A DNA stretch of 64,000 nucleotides, taken from Pantoea dispersa (GTDB taxonomy: Bacteria; Pseudomonadota; Gammaproteobacteria; Enterobacterales; Enterobacteriaceae). A model generated the notes under the pieces. That model was not told the origin of the DNA, did not search any database, and saw nothing but the letters and a program-made list of their open reading frames with translations. This document shows, piece by piece, positions 16,455 to 25,920 of the stretch. A program made the translations under genes and the position numbers. Each line of letters begins with the position of its first letter. The first letter of the stretch is position 1. Location: assembly GCF_014155765.1 (NCBI RefSeq), contig NZ_SCKT01000001.1, positions 558,001-622,000 of the forward strand, in the 5' to 3' direction.

Positions 16455-19235
16455 TTAGTTACCTAACGCCAGTTTAGCGGCATTACGGCCCGCTTTGATA
16501 CCAAAGATAATGATATCGGCGACGGCGTTACCGCCGATGCGGTTCGCACCGTGGATGCCGCCGACCACTTCACCCGCCGCCCAGGCACCAGGAATCACCT
16601 GTTTCTGCGCGTCAAGCACCGCGGTCTCGGTGTTGATGGTCACGCCGCCCATAGTGTGGTGCACGCCCGGTGCGATACGAATCGCGAAGAACGGCCCCTG
16701 ATTGAGCGGATGACGCAGCGCGGTGGCACGGCCAAAGTCTTCGTCTTTCTGGTTAATCACAAACTCATTGTAACGGCCCAGCGTGCTTTGCAGCGTTTCC
16801 TGATCCATGTTGAGTTTCACCGCCAGCTCATGAGGTGTTGGCGCGCTAATCACAAAGCCTTTGGCGATGTATTCGTCCGCCGCTTTGTTGTTGGCACGTA
16901 CCTGCTCATCGAACACGATCCACGCGCTTTTTTCCGGCAGCGCGATAATCTCGGCAGAAACTTTGTCACGGGTTTCCATTTCATTGTAGAAACGCTTACC
17001 GGCCTGGCTGACCAGAATCGCCCCGCCGCCGCGCATCGCTTCGGAAATCAGGTACGAGGTGGTCTGCTCAACGGTTGGGTGAATCTGGATTTCGCCCATG
17101 TCGACAGTCTCGGCGCCAATTTTCTGCAGCATGGCGATACCGCTGCCGGTGGCGCCTTTGTGGTTGGTGGTGACGAAACCATCCAGCTCCGGACGGTATT
17201 TCACCACCATCTCGCGGTTGGCGCTGAAGCCACCGGTGGCCACAATCACGCTTTTCGCATTCAGGATGCGGCTGTCGTTGTACTCATCGACCACTTTCAC
17301 GCCGGTCACCGCACCGTTTTCAAACAGGATCTCGGCCACTGAGGTTTCCAGCAGCACTTCGATGTTGCGCTGGTTAACATTTTTCACCAGGCCGCTAATC
17401 AGGAAGCCGCCCACCGCCGAGCGATCTTCCGGACGGTGCGTACGGTCAATGCTCATGCCGCCGGTGATGGTGATATCGCTCAGCTCAATGTCTTTCGCCG
17501 CCAGCCACTCAATGGCTTCTGGCGCACGCTCAACGAACTCACGCAGCAGCACCGGGTTGTTTTTGAATTTGCCGCCTTTCAGCGTTTCCTCGTAGAACAG
17601 CTCTTTGCTGTCTTCGATGCCTTTCAGTTTCTGATAACGGGTTTCCGCCGCGTTCATCCCCACCGACGCTTTGATGGTGTTACCGCCAATGGTGGGCATC
17701 TTCTCAATGATCACCACGCGCGCGCCGTCATCGTGCGCCTGAATCGCCGCCGCCAGACCGGCCCCGCCGGTACCCACCACCACCACATCGTAATTGACCG
17801 GCGCATTCGGGTTACCGCCCTCTTCAATCACATACTCTTTGCTGGAGGTGGTGAGCGCGCGCGATACCGCTTTCTTCAGCGCCTCACTCTGCGTGGTAGC
17901 GCCGGTAATGGCATCGACGTGCGGGCTGTTCGCCACCAGAATACGTTCACGCAGGCTTTCAAAGGTGCTGGTGAAATCGACGTCGAGGTTAGGATCCGGC
18001 ACCAGCGAAATGTCGGTGATACGGTCGGTGTCGAGCGTTACGTTGATTTTCAGCTTCAGCGCTTCGGCTTCCACTTTCGCCTGGTAAACGCCGGCTTTGT
18101 ACTTACGATGGCCATCGCTGACGTCACGGATCATCGCATCCACCAGCGAGAAGCGCCACAGCGGTTCCGGAATGGTCAGCGCTTCGCGTTTGGTGCTGTC
18201 GATGTACAGATCCATGTGCTCATTTTTGATGATGCGATCGGCCCAGTCTGGATAGGCAATACAGGCTTTACCAATCGCCACCAGATCGAAGCCCGAGGCC
18301 AGCGCCAGTTCGGCATCCTCTTTGTTCACCACGCCGCCAACGCCAATCACCGGCACTTTCGCCAGCGTCGCCGAGCGCTGTTCAATGTATTTGCTGATTA
18401 ACGGCGTCGGATCCTGGGTGTCGACAATCGACGGACGCAGCAGCTGGCCGACGGAGAAGTGCACGTAATCCAGCCCGCGCGCCGCCAGTTTTTCCAGCAG
18501 GTACAGCGTGTCGTCCCAGCGGATACCGGGCACTTCCAGCTCTTCCGGCGAGAAGCGATAGCCGATGATGAAATCCGCTGCGGCGAAGCGCTCCGCCATT
18601 TTGTGGGTGATTTCCAGCACTTCCAGCGGGAAGCGCGCGCGGTTGTCGCGGCTGCCGCCCCATTTGTCGTCGCGCTGGTTAGAGTTCGGCGAGTAGAACT
18701 GCTGAATCAGGTAGGTGTTAGCGCCGTGGATCTCCACGCCGTCGAAGCCGGCTTTGATGGCGCGGTTCACCGCATCACCAAACTTGGTGATCATCACCTC
18801 CACTTCTTCCGCCGTCAGCGCCTGCGGGGTGCTGGCACCTTCACGCGGCGCGGCGATAGCGCTGGGCGCGACCGGGGTTTTCCCGCCGATCAGCGCGGGC
18901 TCAACCATGCGGCCGCCGTGGTAAATCTGCAGAATGGCTTTGGAACCCTGAGACTTGATGGCGTGCGCGATTCTGGCCAGGCCAGGAATTTTGTTGTCGC
19001 TGTCGATGCCGATAGCGCCCGGGAACGCCGGACCGCGGTTATCGATAAAGGCGCACTCGACGATCACGGTGCCGATGCTGCCGGCACGCACGCGATAATA
19101 CTCAACGAGATCGCTGGTCACGCCGCCGTCGTAATAGCCGGTACAGGTGGTCATCGGGGCCATCACCAGGCGGTTTTTCAGCACCGCCCCTTTCGGTAAT
19201 GTCAGCGGATTAAGAATCGGGGTGAGCGTATTCAT
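16455..19235 (-). CDS. Soluble flavin-dependent fumarate reductase (OYE + FMN_bind + FAD domains)
   Basis: 926 residues, three domains. Residues 1-about 375: Old Yellow Enzyme/NADH:flavin oxidoreductase barrel (VMAPMTTCTGYYDGG, GFDGVEIHGANTYLIQQF). About 390-465: FMN_bind domain with the ApbE target motif D441-A-I-T-G-A-T447; T447 is the predicted FMN attachment site. About 475-926: flavocytochrome-c-type FAD domain (VVVVGTGGAGLAAAIQ; HHTMGGVTIN; GANRIGGNA). There is no signal peptide. The same architecture is known in Klebsiella as an NADH:fumarate oxidoreductase. The ATG start with GGAG nine bases upstream is preferred over an upstream TTG. Confidence 0.93.
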   Translation of the reverse strand: MNTLTPILNPLTLPKGAVLKNRLVMAPMTTCTGYYDGGVTSDLVEYYRVRAGSIGTVIVECAFIDNRGPAFPGAIGIDSDNKIPGLARIAHAIKSQGSKAILQIYHGGRMVEPALIGGKTPVAPSAIAAPREGASTPQALTAEEVEVMITKFGDAVNRAIKAGFDGVEIHGANTYLIQQFYSPNSNQRDDKWGGSRDNRARFPLEVLEITHKMAERFAAADFIIGYRFSPEELEVPGIRWDDTLYLLEKLAARGLDYVHFSVGQLLRPSIVDTQDPTPLISKYIEQRSATLAKVPVIGVGGVVNKEDAELALASGFDLVAIGKACIAYPDWADRIIKNEHMDLYIDSTKREALTIPEPLWRFSLVDAMIRDVSDGHRKYKAGVYQAKVEAEALKLKINVTLDTDRITDISLVPDPNLDVDFTSTFESLRERILVANSPHVDAITGATTQSEALKKAVSRALTTSSKEYVIEEGGNPNAPVNYDVVVVGTGGAGLAAAIQAHDDGARVVIIEKMPTIGGNTIKASVGMNAAETRYQKLKGIEDSKELFYEETLKGGKFKNNPVLLREFVERAPEAIEWLAAKDIELSDITITGGMSIDRTHRPEDRSAVGGFLISGLVKNVNQRNIEVLLETSVAEILFENGAVTGVKVVDEYNDSRILNAKSVIVATGGFSANREMVVKYRPELDGFVTTNHKGATGSGIAMLQKIGAETVDMGEIQIHPTVEQTTSYLISEAMRGGGAILVSQAGKRFYNEMETRDKVSAEIIALPEKSAWIVFDEQVRANNKAADEYIAKGFVISAPTPHELAVKLNMDQETLQSTLGRYNEFVINQKDEDFGRATALRHPLNQGPFFAIRIAPGVHHTMGGVTINTETAVLDAQKQVIPGAWAAGEVVGGIHGANRIGGNAVADIIIFGIKAGRNAAKLALGN

Positions 19236-19322
19236 GATGAGCAACTCCAGAATTAAGAAATCGTGTATTCAATTCTTTGGCAGTTCGGAGGTCTTTATAA
19301 TTAATTTAAGTGGTCCGACTTC

Positions 19323-19340
19323 ATGGTATAAATATACCAT
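19323..19340. promoter_or_regulatory. 18-bp palindrome upstream of the fumarate reductase gene
   Basis: ATGGTATA-AA-TATACCAT, perfect 8-bp arms, 88 bp before the fumarate reductase start. Its symmetry suggests a dimeric regulator; I cannot assign one. Confidence 0.5.
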
Positions 19341-19448
19341 TTTATTTAGTTACATAACCCAGAATGTTAGTTATATAAGTTTTACGCGTGAAAATACTTT
19401 TTATTGCTCATTGCTGAAATCCGCGCTCCGCTAAGTTTTAACCAATAC

Positions 19449-19462
19449 TTGACAAAAATCAA
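19449..19462. promoter_or_regulatory. FNR-like site (one mismatch)
   Basis: TTGAC-AAAA-ATCAA differs from TTGAT-N4-ATCAA at one base. It lies about 215 bp upstream of the fumarate reductase start. Confidence 0.45.
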
Positions 19463-19635
19463 CTTTTTCCTTACATTTAAAACAAATGACGTAATATCAA
19501 AGAGATAAAAAGCACCTTTCGACCGATTCTGGCGGTATTTTTGCCGTTCCGTTCACTTTTAACACATATTTTACACCTGTTGGTTCATTTATTACGGCGC
19601 AAAACGTTAAAACAAAAAACCCGCTAATAATTTTA

Positions 19636-19649
19636 TTGATCCAGATCAA
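19636..19649. promoter_or_regulatory. Perfect FNR box
   Basis: TTGAT-CCAG-ATCAA matches the FNR consensus exactly. A class II promoter from this site would start near 19684, giving a leader of about 150 bases for the dicarboxylate carrier. It indicates anaerobic induction of the module. Confidence 0.75.
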
Positions 19650-19840
19650 AATAGATATTTTAATTAATCGCATCATAGCGTCATTCAATTGATAATTCGC
19701 GAAGCAAAATTGCAATAACGAAGATTCATGTAAAAGACACTTTAAAACGTCCCGGTTGATCTGCTACAAGCGTTTCGTAACTAAAAAAATCAACCCGACC
19801 GGGCCGTCAATCGCATTCCCATAACTTGCAGACCAAAACT

Positions 19841-21352
19841 ATGAATACACAAACAACCCAGAGTGAACCCCTAAAGGCGCCACCTGCCGCACCGGGGAAA
19901 AAGAACCGGCTAGTCATGTTGTGCCTGCCGATCGTGGTTGCCGTGCTGTTGCTGCTGGTGCCCACCCCTGCCGGGCTGGAGCCGTACGCGTGGCACTTCT
20001 TCGCCATCTTCGTCGGGGTGATTGTCGGCCTGATCTTCGAACCGCTGCCGGGCGCGGTCATCGGCCTGACCGGTGTGGTGATCATCGCGCTGTTCAGCCA
20101 GTACGTGCTGTTCAGCCCGGCAGAACTGACCGATCCGAAGTTCAAAACGGCCGGACAGGCGTTTAAATGGGCGGTGAGCGGCTTCGGCAACTCCACCGTG
20201 TGGCTGATTTTCGGCGCCTTCATGTTTGCCGCCGGCTACGATAAAACCCAGTTCGGTCGCCGCCTGGCGCTGATTCTGGTGAAATATCTCGGCCGTCGCA
20301 GCCTGACGCTCGGCTATGCCATCACCTTTGCCGACCTGCTGCTGGCACCGTTTACGCCGTCCAACACCGCGCGCAGCGGCGGGACGATCTATCCCATCAT
20401 TGCCAACCTGCCGCCGCTGTACGGTTCTAAACCTAACGACCCAAGCGCACGCAAAATTGGTTCTTACCTGATGTGGGTTGCTATCACCGCCGCCTGTATC
20501 ACCAGCTCAATGTTCCTCTCCGCGCTGGCCCCTAACCTGCTGGCGCTGGCGCTGGTAAAAAGCGTGGTTGGCTTTGATATCTCGTGGGGCATGTGGTTCC
20601 TCGCCTTCCTGCCGCTGGGTATCCTGCTGATTCTCACCATGCCGCTGCTGGCTTACTGGCTCTATCCACCAGAAGTAAAAGTGAATGACGAAGTGCCACG
20701 CTGGGCCAAAGCCGAGCTGGAGAAACTGGGTCCGCTGTCGCGCAATGAAATTCTGCTGCTGGTGTTCGTGGTCGCTGCGCTGATGATGTGGATCTTCGCC
20801 ACTGCGTGGATTGAACCGGCGATGGCCGCCCTGCTGGTTATCGTGCTGATGCTGTGGACCGGCGTGCTGAACTGGAACGACATCACCAGCAACAAAGCCG
20901 CCTGGAACACCTTTGCCTGGTTTGCCACGCTGGTCGCGCTGGCTGATGGTCTGGCGCGCGTAGGCTTCATCGCCTGGCTGGGTAAAGAGGGTGCGCTGCT
21001 GCTGCACGGCTACGACCCGCAGGTGTCTGCGGTGGTACTGCTGGTGGCCTTCTACCTGCTGCACTATCTGTTCGCCAGCACCACGGCGCACACCACCGCC
21101 CTGCTGCCTGCCATGCTGACCATTGCCGCCTCGATTCCGGGCATCAACATGCCGGTGTTCTGTCTGATGATGTGTACCTCACTGGGTGTGATGGGCATTA
21201 TCACCCCGTACGGCACGGGCCCAAGCCCGATTTACTACGGTAGCGGCTACCTGCCAACCAAAGACTACTGGCGTCTCGGTACCATCTTTGGTGCCCTGTT
21301 CCTGGTGGCGCTGATGGTCATTGCCTATCCGTGGATGGTGATGATGTTCTGA
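19841..21352 (+). CDS. DASS-family dicarboxylate/anion carrier (CitT/TtdT-like)
   Basis: 503 residues from the ATG at 19841 (an in-frame TTG lies five codons upstream). A polar N-terminus of about 25 residues precedes 11-12 hydrophobic segments. Family motifs: APFTPSNTARSGGTIYPI (about residues 175-192) and a C-terminal SNT-like region TPYGTGPSPIYYGSGY. This subgroup of SLC13/DASS includes succinate antiporters for citrate (CitT) and tartrate (TtdT). With fumarase next and fumarate reductase divergent, fumarate or malate/succinate exchange is the likely job. The exact substrate is not readable. Confidence 0.88.
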   Translation: MNTQTTQSEPLKAPPAAPGKKNRLVMLCLPIVVAVLLLLVPTPAGLEPYAWHFFAIFVGVIVGLIFEPLPGAVIGLTGVVIIALFSQYVLFSPAELTDPKFKTAGQAFKWAVSGFGNSTVWLIFGAFMFAAGYDKTQFGRRLALILVKYLGRRSLTLGYAITFADLLLAPFTPSNTARSGGTIYPIIANLPPLYGSKPNDPSARKIGSYLMWVAITAACITSSMFLSALAPNLLALALVKSVVGFDISWGMWFLAFLPLGILLILTMPLLAYWLYPPEVKVNDEVPRWAKAELEKLGPLSRNEILLLVFVVAALMMWIFATAWIEPAMAALLVIVLMLWTGVLNWNDITSNKAAWNTFAWFATLVALADGLARVGFIAWLGKEGALLLHGYDPQVSAVVLLVAFYLLHYLFASTTAHTTALLPAMLTIAASIPGINMPVFCLMMCTSLGVMGIITPYGTGPSPIYYGSGYLPTKDYWRLGTIFGALFLVALMVIAYPWMVMMF

Positions 21353-21409
21353 TGATGTTGCTTTGATGTTAAAAACGCAGCCGCGTAACAACGTTAAAGT
21401 GGTATGATA

Positions 21410-21442
21410 CTCGCCAGTCAGCTCTTGCCGCGGACTGGCGAG
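21410..21442 (+). other. 10-bp hairpin between the carrier gene and fumA
   Basis: CTCGCCAGTC / GACTGGCGAG with a 13-base loop and no U-tract. TATGAT at 21403-21408 just before it looks like a -10 box. The hairpin could form the 5' end of a fumA mRNA or be a partial terminator of the carrier transcript. Confidence 0.5.
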
Positions 21443-21516
21443 AGAAAATCGAATAACAGATCGCCTAATTTGTCGCCCGTCATGCTGGCGGGCAACACGA
21501 AGCTAAGTGAGCCAAC

Positions 21517-23160
21517 ATGTCGAACAAACCCTTCTACTACCAGAATCCCTTTCCTCTCGCCAAAGATGATACCGAGTACTATCTGCTGAGCCGCGACCAT
21601 GTTTCGGTGGCCAACTTTGACGGCGAAGAAGTCCTGAAAGTCGACCCGAAAGCGCTGACGCTGCTGGCGCAGCAGGCGTTCCACGATGCCTCTTTTATGC
21701 TGCGCGCGTCACATCAGCAGCAGGTGGCGTCGATTCTGGCGGACGATGAAGCCAGCCAGAACGACAAATACGTGGCGCTGCAGTTCCTGCGCAACTCGGA
21801 AATCGCCGCTAAGGGCGTGCTGCCGACCTGCCAGGACACCGGTACCGCCATCATCATGGGTAAAAAAGGCCAGCGCGTCTGGACCGGTGGCGGCGATGAA
21901 GCCGCGCTGTCTCAGGGCGTTTACAACACCTTTATCGAAGATAACCTGCGCTACTCGCAGAATGCGCCGCTCGATATGTACAAAGAGGTCAACACCGGCA
22001 CCAACCTGCCGGCGCAGATCGATCTCTACAGCGTTGACGGCGACGAATACAAATTCCTGTGCATCGCCAAAGGTGGCGGTTCTGCTAACAAAACCTATCT
22101 GTATCAGGAAACCAAAGCGCTGATCACACCAGCGAAGCTGAAAAACTACCTGATTGATAAAATGATGTCGCTCGGCACGGCGGCCTGTCCGCCGTACCAC
22201 ATTGCATTTGTCATCGGCGGCACTTCCGCTGAGAGCACGCTGAAAACCGTGAAACTGGCGTCAACCCACTATTACGATTCGCTGCCGACCGAAGGCAACG
22301 AACACGGTCAGGCGTTCCGCGACGTGCAGCTGGAACAGGAACTGCTGGAAGCCTCGCAGAAACTCGGCCTCGGCGCGCAGTTTGGCGGTAAGTATTTTGC
22401 TCACGATATCCGCGTGGTGCGTCTGCCGCGTCACGGCGCATCCTGCCCGGTGGGCATGGGCGTTTCCTGCTCGGCTGACCGCAACATCAAAGCCAAAATT
22501 AACCGCGAAGGCATCTGGATCGAGAAGCTGGAAGACAACCCAGGCCGCTATATCCCGGAAGCGCTGCGTCAGCAGGGCGAAGGCGAAGTGGTCAGCGTCG
22601 ATCTCAATCGCCCAATGAGCGAGATCCTCGCCCAGCTCTCCGCTTACCCGGTGGCAACGCGTCTGTCGCTGAACGGCACCATCATCGTGGCGCGTGATAT
22701 TGCGCACGCCAAACTGAAAGAGCGCATCGACAACGGCGAAGGTCTGCCGCAGTACATCAAAGATCATCCGGTGTACTATGCGGGCCCGGCGAAAACGCCG
22801 GAAGGTTACGCGTCCGGTTCACTCGGTCCGACCACTGCTGGCCGCATGGACTCCTACGTCGATCTGCTGCAGGCTAACGGCGGCAGCATGGTGATGCTGG
22901 CCAAAGGTAACCGCAGCCAGCAGGTCACGGATGCCTGCCATAAACACGGCGGCTTCTATCTGGGCAGTATTGGCGGCCCGGCGGCGGTGCTGGCGCAGCA
23001 GAGCATTAAGAGTCTGGAGTGCGTGGAGTATGCCGAACTGGGCATGGAAGCGATCTGGAAAATTGAAGTGGAGAACTTCCCGGCGTTCATCCTGGTGGAT
23101 GACAAAGGCAACGACTTCTTCCAGCAGATCCACAACCAGTGTGCTGCCTGCGTGAAATAA
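21517..23160 (+). CDS. fumA: Class I fumarate hydratase (4Fe-4S)
   Basis: 547 residues (E. coli FumA/FumB: 548). One [4Fe-4S] ligand is C105 in [11 protein letters not shown], and the others lie in GTAACPPYH and [13 protein letters not shown]. The C-terminal half has [20 protein letters not shown]. It interconverts fumarate and malate in the cytoplasm. Downstream of the dicarboxylate carrier by 164 bp and part of the fumarate module, so it could serve like FumB in anaerobic malate-to-fumarate conversion; FumA versus FumB cannot be decided by eye. Confidence 0.95.
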   Translation: MSNKPFYYQNPFPLAKDDTEYYLLSRDHVSVANFDGEEVLKVDPKALTLLAQQAFHDASFMLRASHQQQVASILADDEASQNDKYVALQFLRNSEIAAKGVLPTCQDTGTAIIMGKKGQRVWTGGGDEAALSQGVYNTFIEDNLRYSQNAPLDMYKEVNTGTNLPAQIDLYSVDGDEYKFLCIAKGGGSANKTYLYQETKALITPAKLKNYLIDKMMSLGTAACPPYHIAFVIGGTSAESTLKTVKLASTHYYDSLPTEGNEHGQAFRDVQLEQELLEASQKLGLGAQFGGKYFAHDIRVVRLPRHGASCPVGMGVSCSADRNIKAKINREGIWIEKLEDNPGRYIPEALRQQGEGEVVSVDLNRPMSEILAQLSAYPVATRLSLNGTIIVARDIAHAKLKERIDNGEGLPQYIKDHPVYYAGPAKTPEGYASGSLGPTTAGRMDSYVDLLQANGGSMVMLAKGNRSQQVTDACHKHGGFYLGSIGGPAAVLAQQSIKSLECVEYAELGMEAIWKIEVENFPAFILVDDKGNDFFQQIHNQCAACVK

Positions 23161-23176
23161 GCCGGCCTGCAATAAA

Positions 23177-23210
23177 AAAATCCGCGGCGTAAAAGCTGCG
23201 GATTTTTTTT
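23177..23210. terminator. Bidirectional terminator between fumA and a small gene
   Basis: ATCCGC / GCGGAT stem (with an inner GC / GC pair) preceded by seven A and followed by eight T, so it can act on both strands for the convergent genes. Confidence 0.85.
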
Positions 23211-23231
23211 GTCTGCCAGCCCCTGCGGCGC

Positions 23232-23396
23232 TCACACACCGCGCAGCTGCACATCCAGCAACAGATCGGCATCGTCGTCGTTCTGGCCAATCACGTAGAT
23301 TGCCTGGCGGCCCGGCAGATTTACGGTAATGATATTCTCTTCGACCGCATCCAGCACTTCGTCGTGCTGCTCCTGAAAGTGGTACAGGGTGTTCAT
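23232..23396 (-). CDS. 54-residue acidic small protein
   Basis: An ATG with an excellent AAGGAGA ribosome binding site nine bases upstream opens 54 codons to TGA. The product is acidic (FQEQHDEVLDAVEEN; NDDDADLLLDVQL) with a central ITVNLPGRQAIYVIG segment that looks like beta strands; no signal or membrane helix. It converges on fumA across a bidirectional terminator. A 12-bp palindrome (AAGACGCGTCTT, 23453-23464) lies about 55 bp upstream. I do not recognise the family. Confidence 0.7.
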   Translation of the reverse strand: MNTLYHFQEQHDEVLDAVEENIITVNLPGRQAIYVIGQNDDDADLLLDVQLRGV

Positions 23397-23563
23397 CTTC
23401 TCTCCTTAAAAATGGTGCGTTACTGTATAAACTCACGTCTCTTAATATCGACAAGACGCGTCTTAATAACAGGGGGAATAATCTGTTTTTTCTGTCAGCA
23501 CTGTGACAGGGCTGTGTGACGTTGCCATGAAGGCGGCAGCGGCGCGCACCGCTGCCGGTTAAA

Positions 23564-25084
23564 TCAGAAAAAGCCGAGAGGTTGCGTGCTGTAGCTGACC
23601 AGCAAATTTTTGGTCTGCTGATAGTGATCGAGCATCATTTTGTGGGTTTCACGGCCAATACCGGATTTTTTATAGCCGCCAAACGCGGCGTGCGCCGGAT
23701 AGAGGTGATAGCAGTTGGTCCAGACGCGACCGGCTTTGATCGCGCGACCTACGCGGTAAGCACGGTTGATATCGCGCGTCCACACGCCCGCACCGAGGCC
23801 GTAAATCGAATCGTTGGCGATGGTAATCGCTTCCGCTTCATCTTTAAAGGTCAGCACGCCGACCACCGGTCCAAAAATCTCCTCCTGGAAGACGCGCATG
23901 CTGTTATCACCTTTCAGCAGCGTCGGCTGAATGTAGTAACCGCTGGCAAACGCCTCACCGATTTTCTCCACCCCGCCGCCGTGCAGCACCTGCGCGCCCT
24001 CCTGCTGCGCAATCTCCAGGTAAGAGAGAATTTTGTCGAACTGCTGCTGCGACGCCTGCGCGCCGATCATGGTCTCAGTGTCGAGCGGATCGCCACGCTT
24101 AATGGTCTGGATGCGCTTCATCACCGCCGCCATAAACGGCTCAAAAATCGACTCCTGCACCAGCGCGCGTGACGGACAGGTACAGACTTCGCCCTGATTA
24201 AGGAAGCCCAGCACCACGCCTTCGGCCGCTTTTTCGATGAAGCTCTCCTCCGCCTGCATGATGTCTTCGAAGAAAATGTTGGGCGACTTGCCGCCCAGCT
24301 CGACGGTGGACGGGATCAGGCTTTTTGCCGCCAGCTCAAGAATGTGGCCGCCGGTGGCGGTCGATCCGGTAAAGGCGATTTTGGCGATACCCGGATGCGA
24401 AGCCAGCGCCTCGCCGGCCTCTTTGCCGTAGCCGTGCACAACGTTAATCACGCCCGGCGGCACCAGGTCTTTAATCAGCTCCATCAACAGGGTAATGGAG
24501 AGCGGCGTCTGTTCAGCGGGCTTCAGCACCACGCAGTTACCGGCACCCAGCGCCGGCGCCAGTTTCCACGCCGCCATCAGCAGCGGGAAGTTCCACGGGA
24601 TAATTTGTCCGACGACCCCAAGCGGCTCATGAAAGTGGTAGGCGGCGGTGAATTCGTCGATCTCTGCCGCGCTGCCTTCCTGGGCGCGCACGCAGCCGGC
24701 AAAGTAGCGGAAGTGGTCAACCGCCAGCGGTAAATCAGCCGCCAGGGTTTCACGCACCGGCTTACCGTTATCCCAGGTTTCATTGACCGCGATGGCTTCC
24801 AGATTGGCTTCCAGCCGGTCGGCAATTTTCAGCAGCAGCAGCGAACGCGCCTGCGGCGAGGTTTTGCCCCATGCGTCCGCAGCAGCCTGTGCGGCGGCGA
24901 CGGCGTTGTCGATATCCTGTTTATCCGAGCGCGGGAATTCGCCGATGGTCGAGCCGTTGATCGGCGTGGTGTTAACAAAATAGTTACCGTTTACCGGCGG
25001 AACAAATTCGCCGTTGATGAAGTTGCCATAACGCGATTGCAGGTGGATGAGAGAACCGGTTTCTCCCGGAGCAGCGTAACGCAT
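23564..25084 (-). CDS. aldB: NAD(P)-dependent aldehyde dehydrogenase (AldB/ExaC type)
   Basis: 506 residues (E. coli AldB: 512). The catalytic Cys is in the GEVCTCPSR motif near residue 300. The catalytic Glu lies in VELGGKSPN and the nucleotide motif FTGSTATG precedes it; [18 protein letters not shown] is also present. It oxidises acetaldehyde and related short aldehydes to acids. E. coli aldB is RpoS- and Crp-regulated in stationary phase. Monocistronic; start ATG with an AAGGAGA ribosome binding site. Confidence 0.9.
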   Translation of the reverse strand: MRYAAPGETGSLIHLQSRYGNFINGEFVPPVNGNYFVNTTPINGSTIGEFPRSDKQDIDNAVAAAQAAADAWGKTSPQARSLLLLKIADRLEANLEAIAVNETWDNGKPVRETLAADLPLAVDHFRYFAGCVRAQEGSAAEIDEFTAAYHFHEPLGVVGQIIPWNFPLLMAAWKLAPALGAGNCVVLKPAEQTPLSITLLMELIKDLVPPGVINVVHGYGKEAGEALASHPGIAKIAFTGSTATGGHILELAAKSLIPSTVELGGKSPNIFFEDIMQAEESFIEKAAEGVVLGFLNQGEVCTCPSRALVQESIFEPFMAAVMKRIQTIKRGDPLDTETMIGAQASQQQFDKILSYLEIAQQEGAQVLHGGGVEKIGEAFASGYYIQPTLLKGDNSMRVFQEEIFGPVVGVLTFKDEAEAITIANDSIYGLGAGVWTRDINRAYRVGRAIKAGRVWTNCYHLYPAHAAFGGYKKSGIGRETHKMMLDHYQQTKNLLVSYSTQPLGFF

Positions 25085-25356
25085 GGTGTTTCTCCTTGCG
25101 GGACAGAGTGGCGATTAACAACATTTAAACTTGTTATTAACATTGAGCGAACAATGCCAGCCTGTCAGATCGCTCAGCGGGAAACTGTGACCGCATCGAA
25201 GGAAAAGAGGGCATTAAGAAACTGCCCTGCCGTCACGCCATAACCTGCGCCTGTCGCAGACAGATAATTCCGAGTTTGGCCATAAGCGTGATGAAAAGCG
25301 GAACATGTGCGATTTGTGCGGTCAATATGAAGCAGACCCGTGAACAGGAGAACAAG

Positions 25357-25920
25357 ATGCTGGCTTCAGCCCTGATGGTAATGCGCGCCAAAGCGAACTT
25401 CGTTCAGCAATTTATCCGCAATCCGCGCAAAATGGGCAGCATCACGCCCTCCTCAGCCGCCCTGTGTCGCGCCATGTGTGAAACGGTCAACTGGGAGCAC
25501 AGCCTGCGCATTGCCGAGCTGGGCGCCGGCGACGGCGTGCTGACCCGTCATCTGCTGGCACATATGGCACCGCAGGCGCAGCTGGATGTGTTTGAAATCA
25601 GTCCCGAGCTGGTGAAAGGGTTACGTCGCTGGAACGATGCGCGCATGCAGGTGCGCGCCTGCTCCGCAGAGTATCTGTCCGGGGAGTACGACGTGATTTT
25701 TTCCGGCCTGCCGCTGCTGTCGCTGCCGCCCGTAACGCGCGACGCCATTCTCAGCGCAGTGCATGAAGGACTGGGGCCGCGCGGCGTGTTTGTCCAGTTT
25801 CAGTACACCTCGCTGACGCAGCCCAGCCTGTCACGCTACTTCACCTGGCAGCGCCAGCGGGTGCTGAAAAATATGCCACCCGCCTGGGTTTATCGCTGCA
25901 CGCGGCATTACGCGCCCTGA
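25357..25920 (+). CDS. SAM-dependent methyltransferase, phospholipid N-methyltransferase-like
   Basis: 187 residues from the ATG that follows AGGAG; a longer frame from 25276 has no ribosome binding site. Motif I of class I methyltransferases is AELGAGDGVLTRHLL. The upstream segment FIRNPRKMGSITPSS and the later DVIFSGLPLLSLP resemble PmtA-type phosphatidylethanolamine N-methyltransferases and KsgA relatives. The substrate is unproven. Its last 13 bases overlap the convergent amidotransferase gene. Confidence 0.8.
   Translation: MLASALMVMRAKANFVQQFIRNPRKMGSITPSSAALCRAMCETVNWEHSLRIAELGAGDGVLTRHLLAHMAPQAQLDVFEISPELVKGLRRWNDARMQVRACSAEYLSGEYDVIFSGLPLLSLPPVTRDAILSAVHEGLGPRGVFVQFQYTSLTQPSLSRYFTWQRQRVLKNMPPAWVYRCTRHYAP

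Larger units (their letters stand above)
19236..19840. other. 605-bp divergent control region, fumarate reductase / carrier
   Basis: A/T-rich and without a supported gene; a 72-codon minus-strand frame inside it has no ribosome binding site. It holds an FNR box, a near-FNR box and an 18-bp palindrome, listed separately, plus several TTAATTAA-like stretches. It is the natural target region for DcuR and FNR. Confidence 0.7.

Noticed and set aside
19497-19715. 72-codon minus-strand frame in the fumarate control region
   Set aside because: No ribosome binding site, and it overlaps a perfect FNR box in A/T-rich regulatory DNA; chance frame.
24344-24733. 129-codon frame antisense to aldB
   Set aside because: Typical GC-rich shadow of a conserved aldehyde dehydrogenase, without translation signals.
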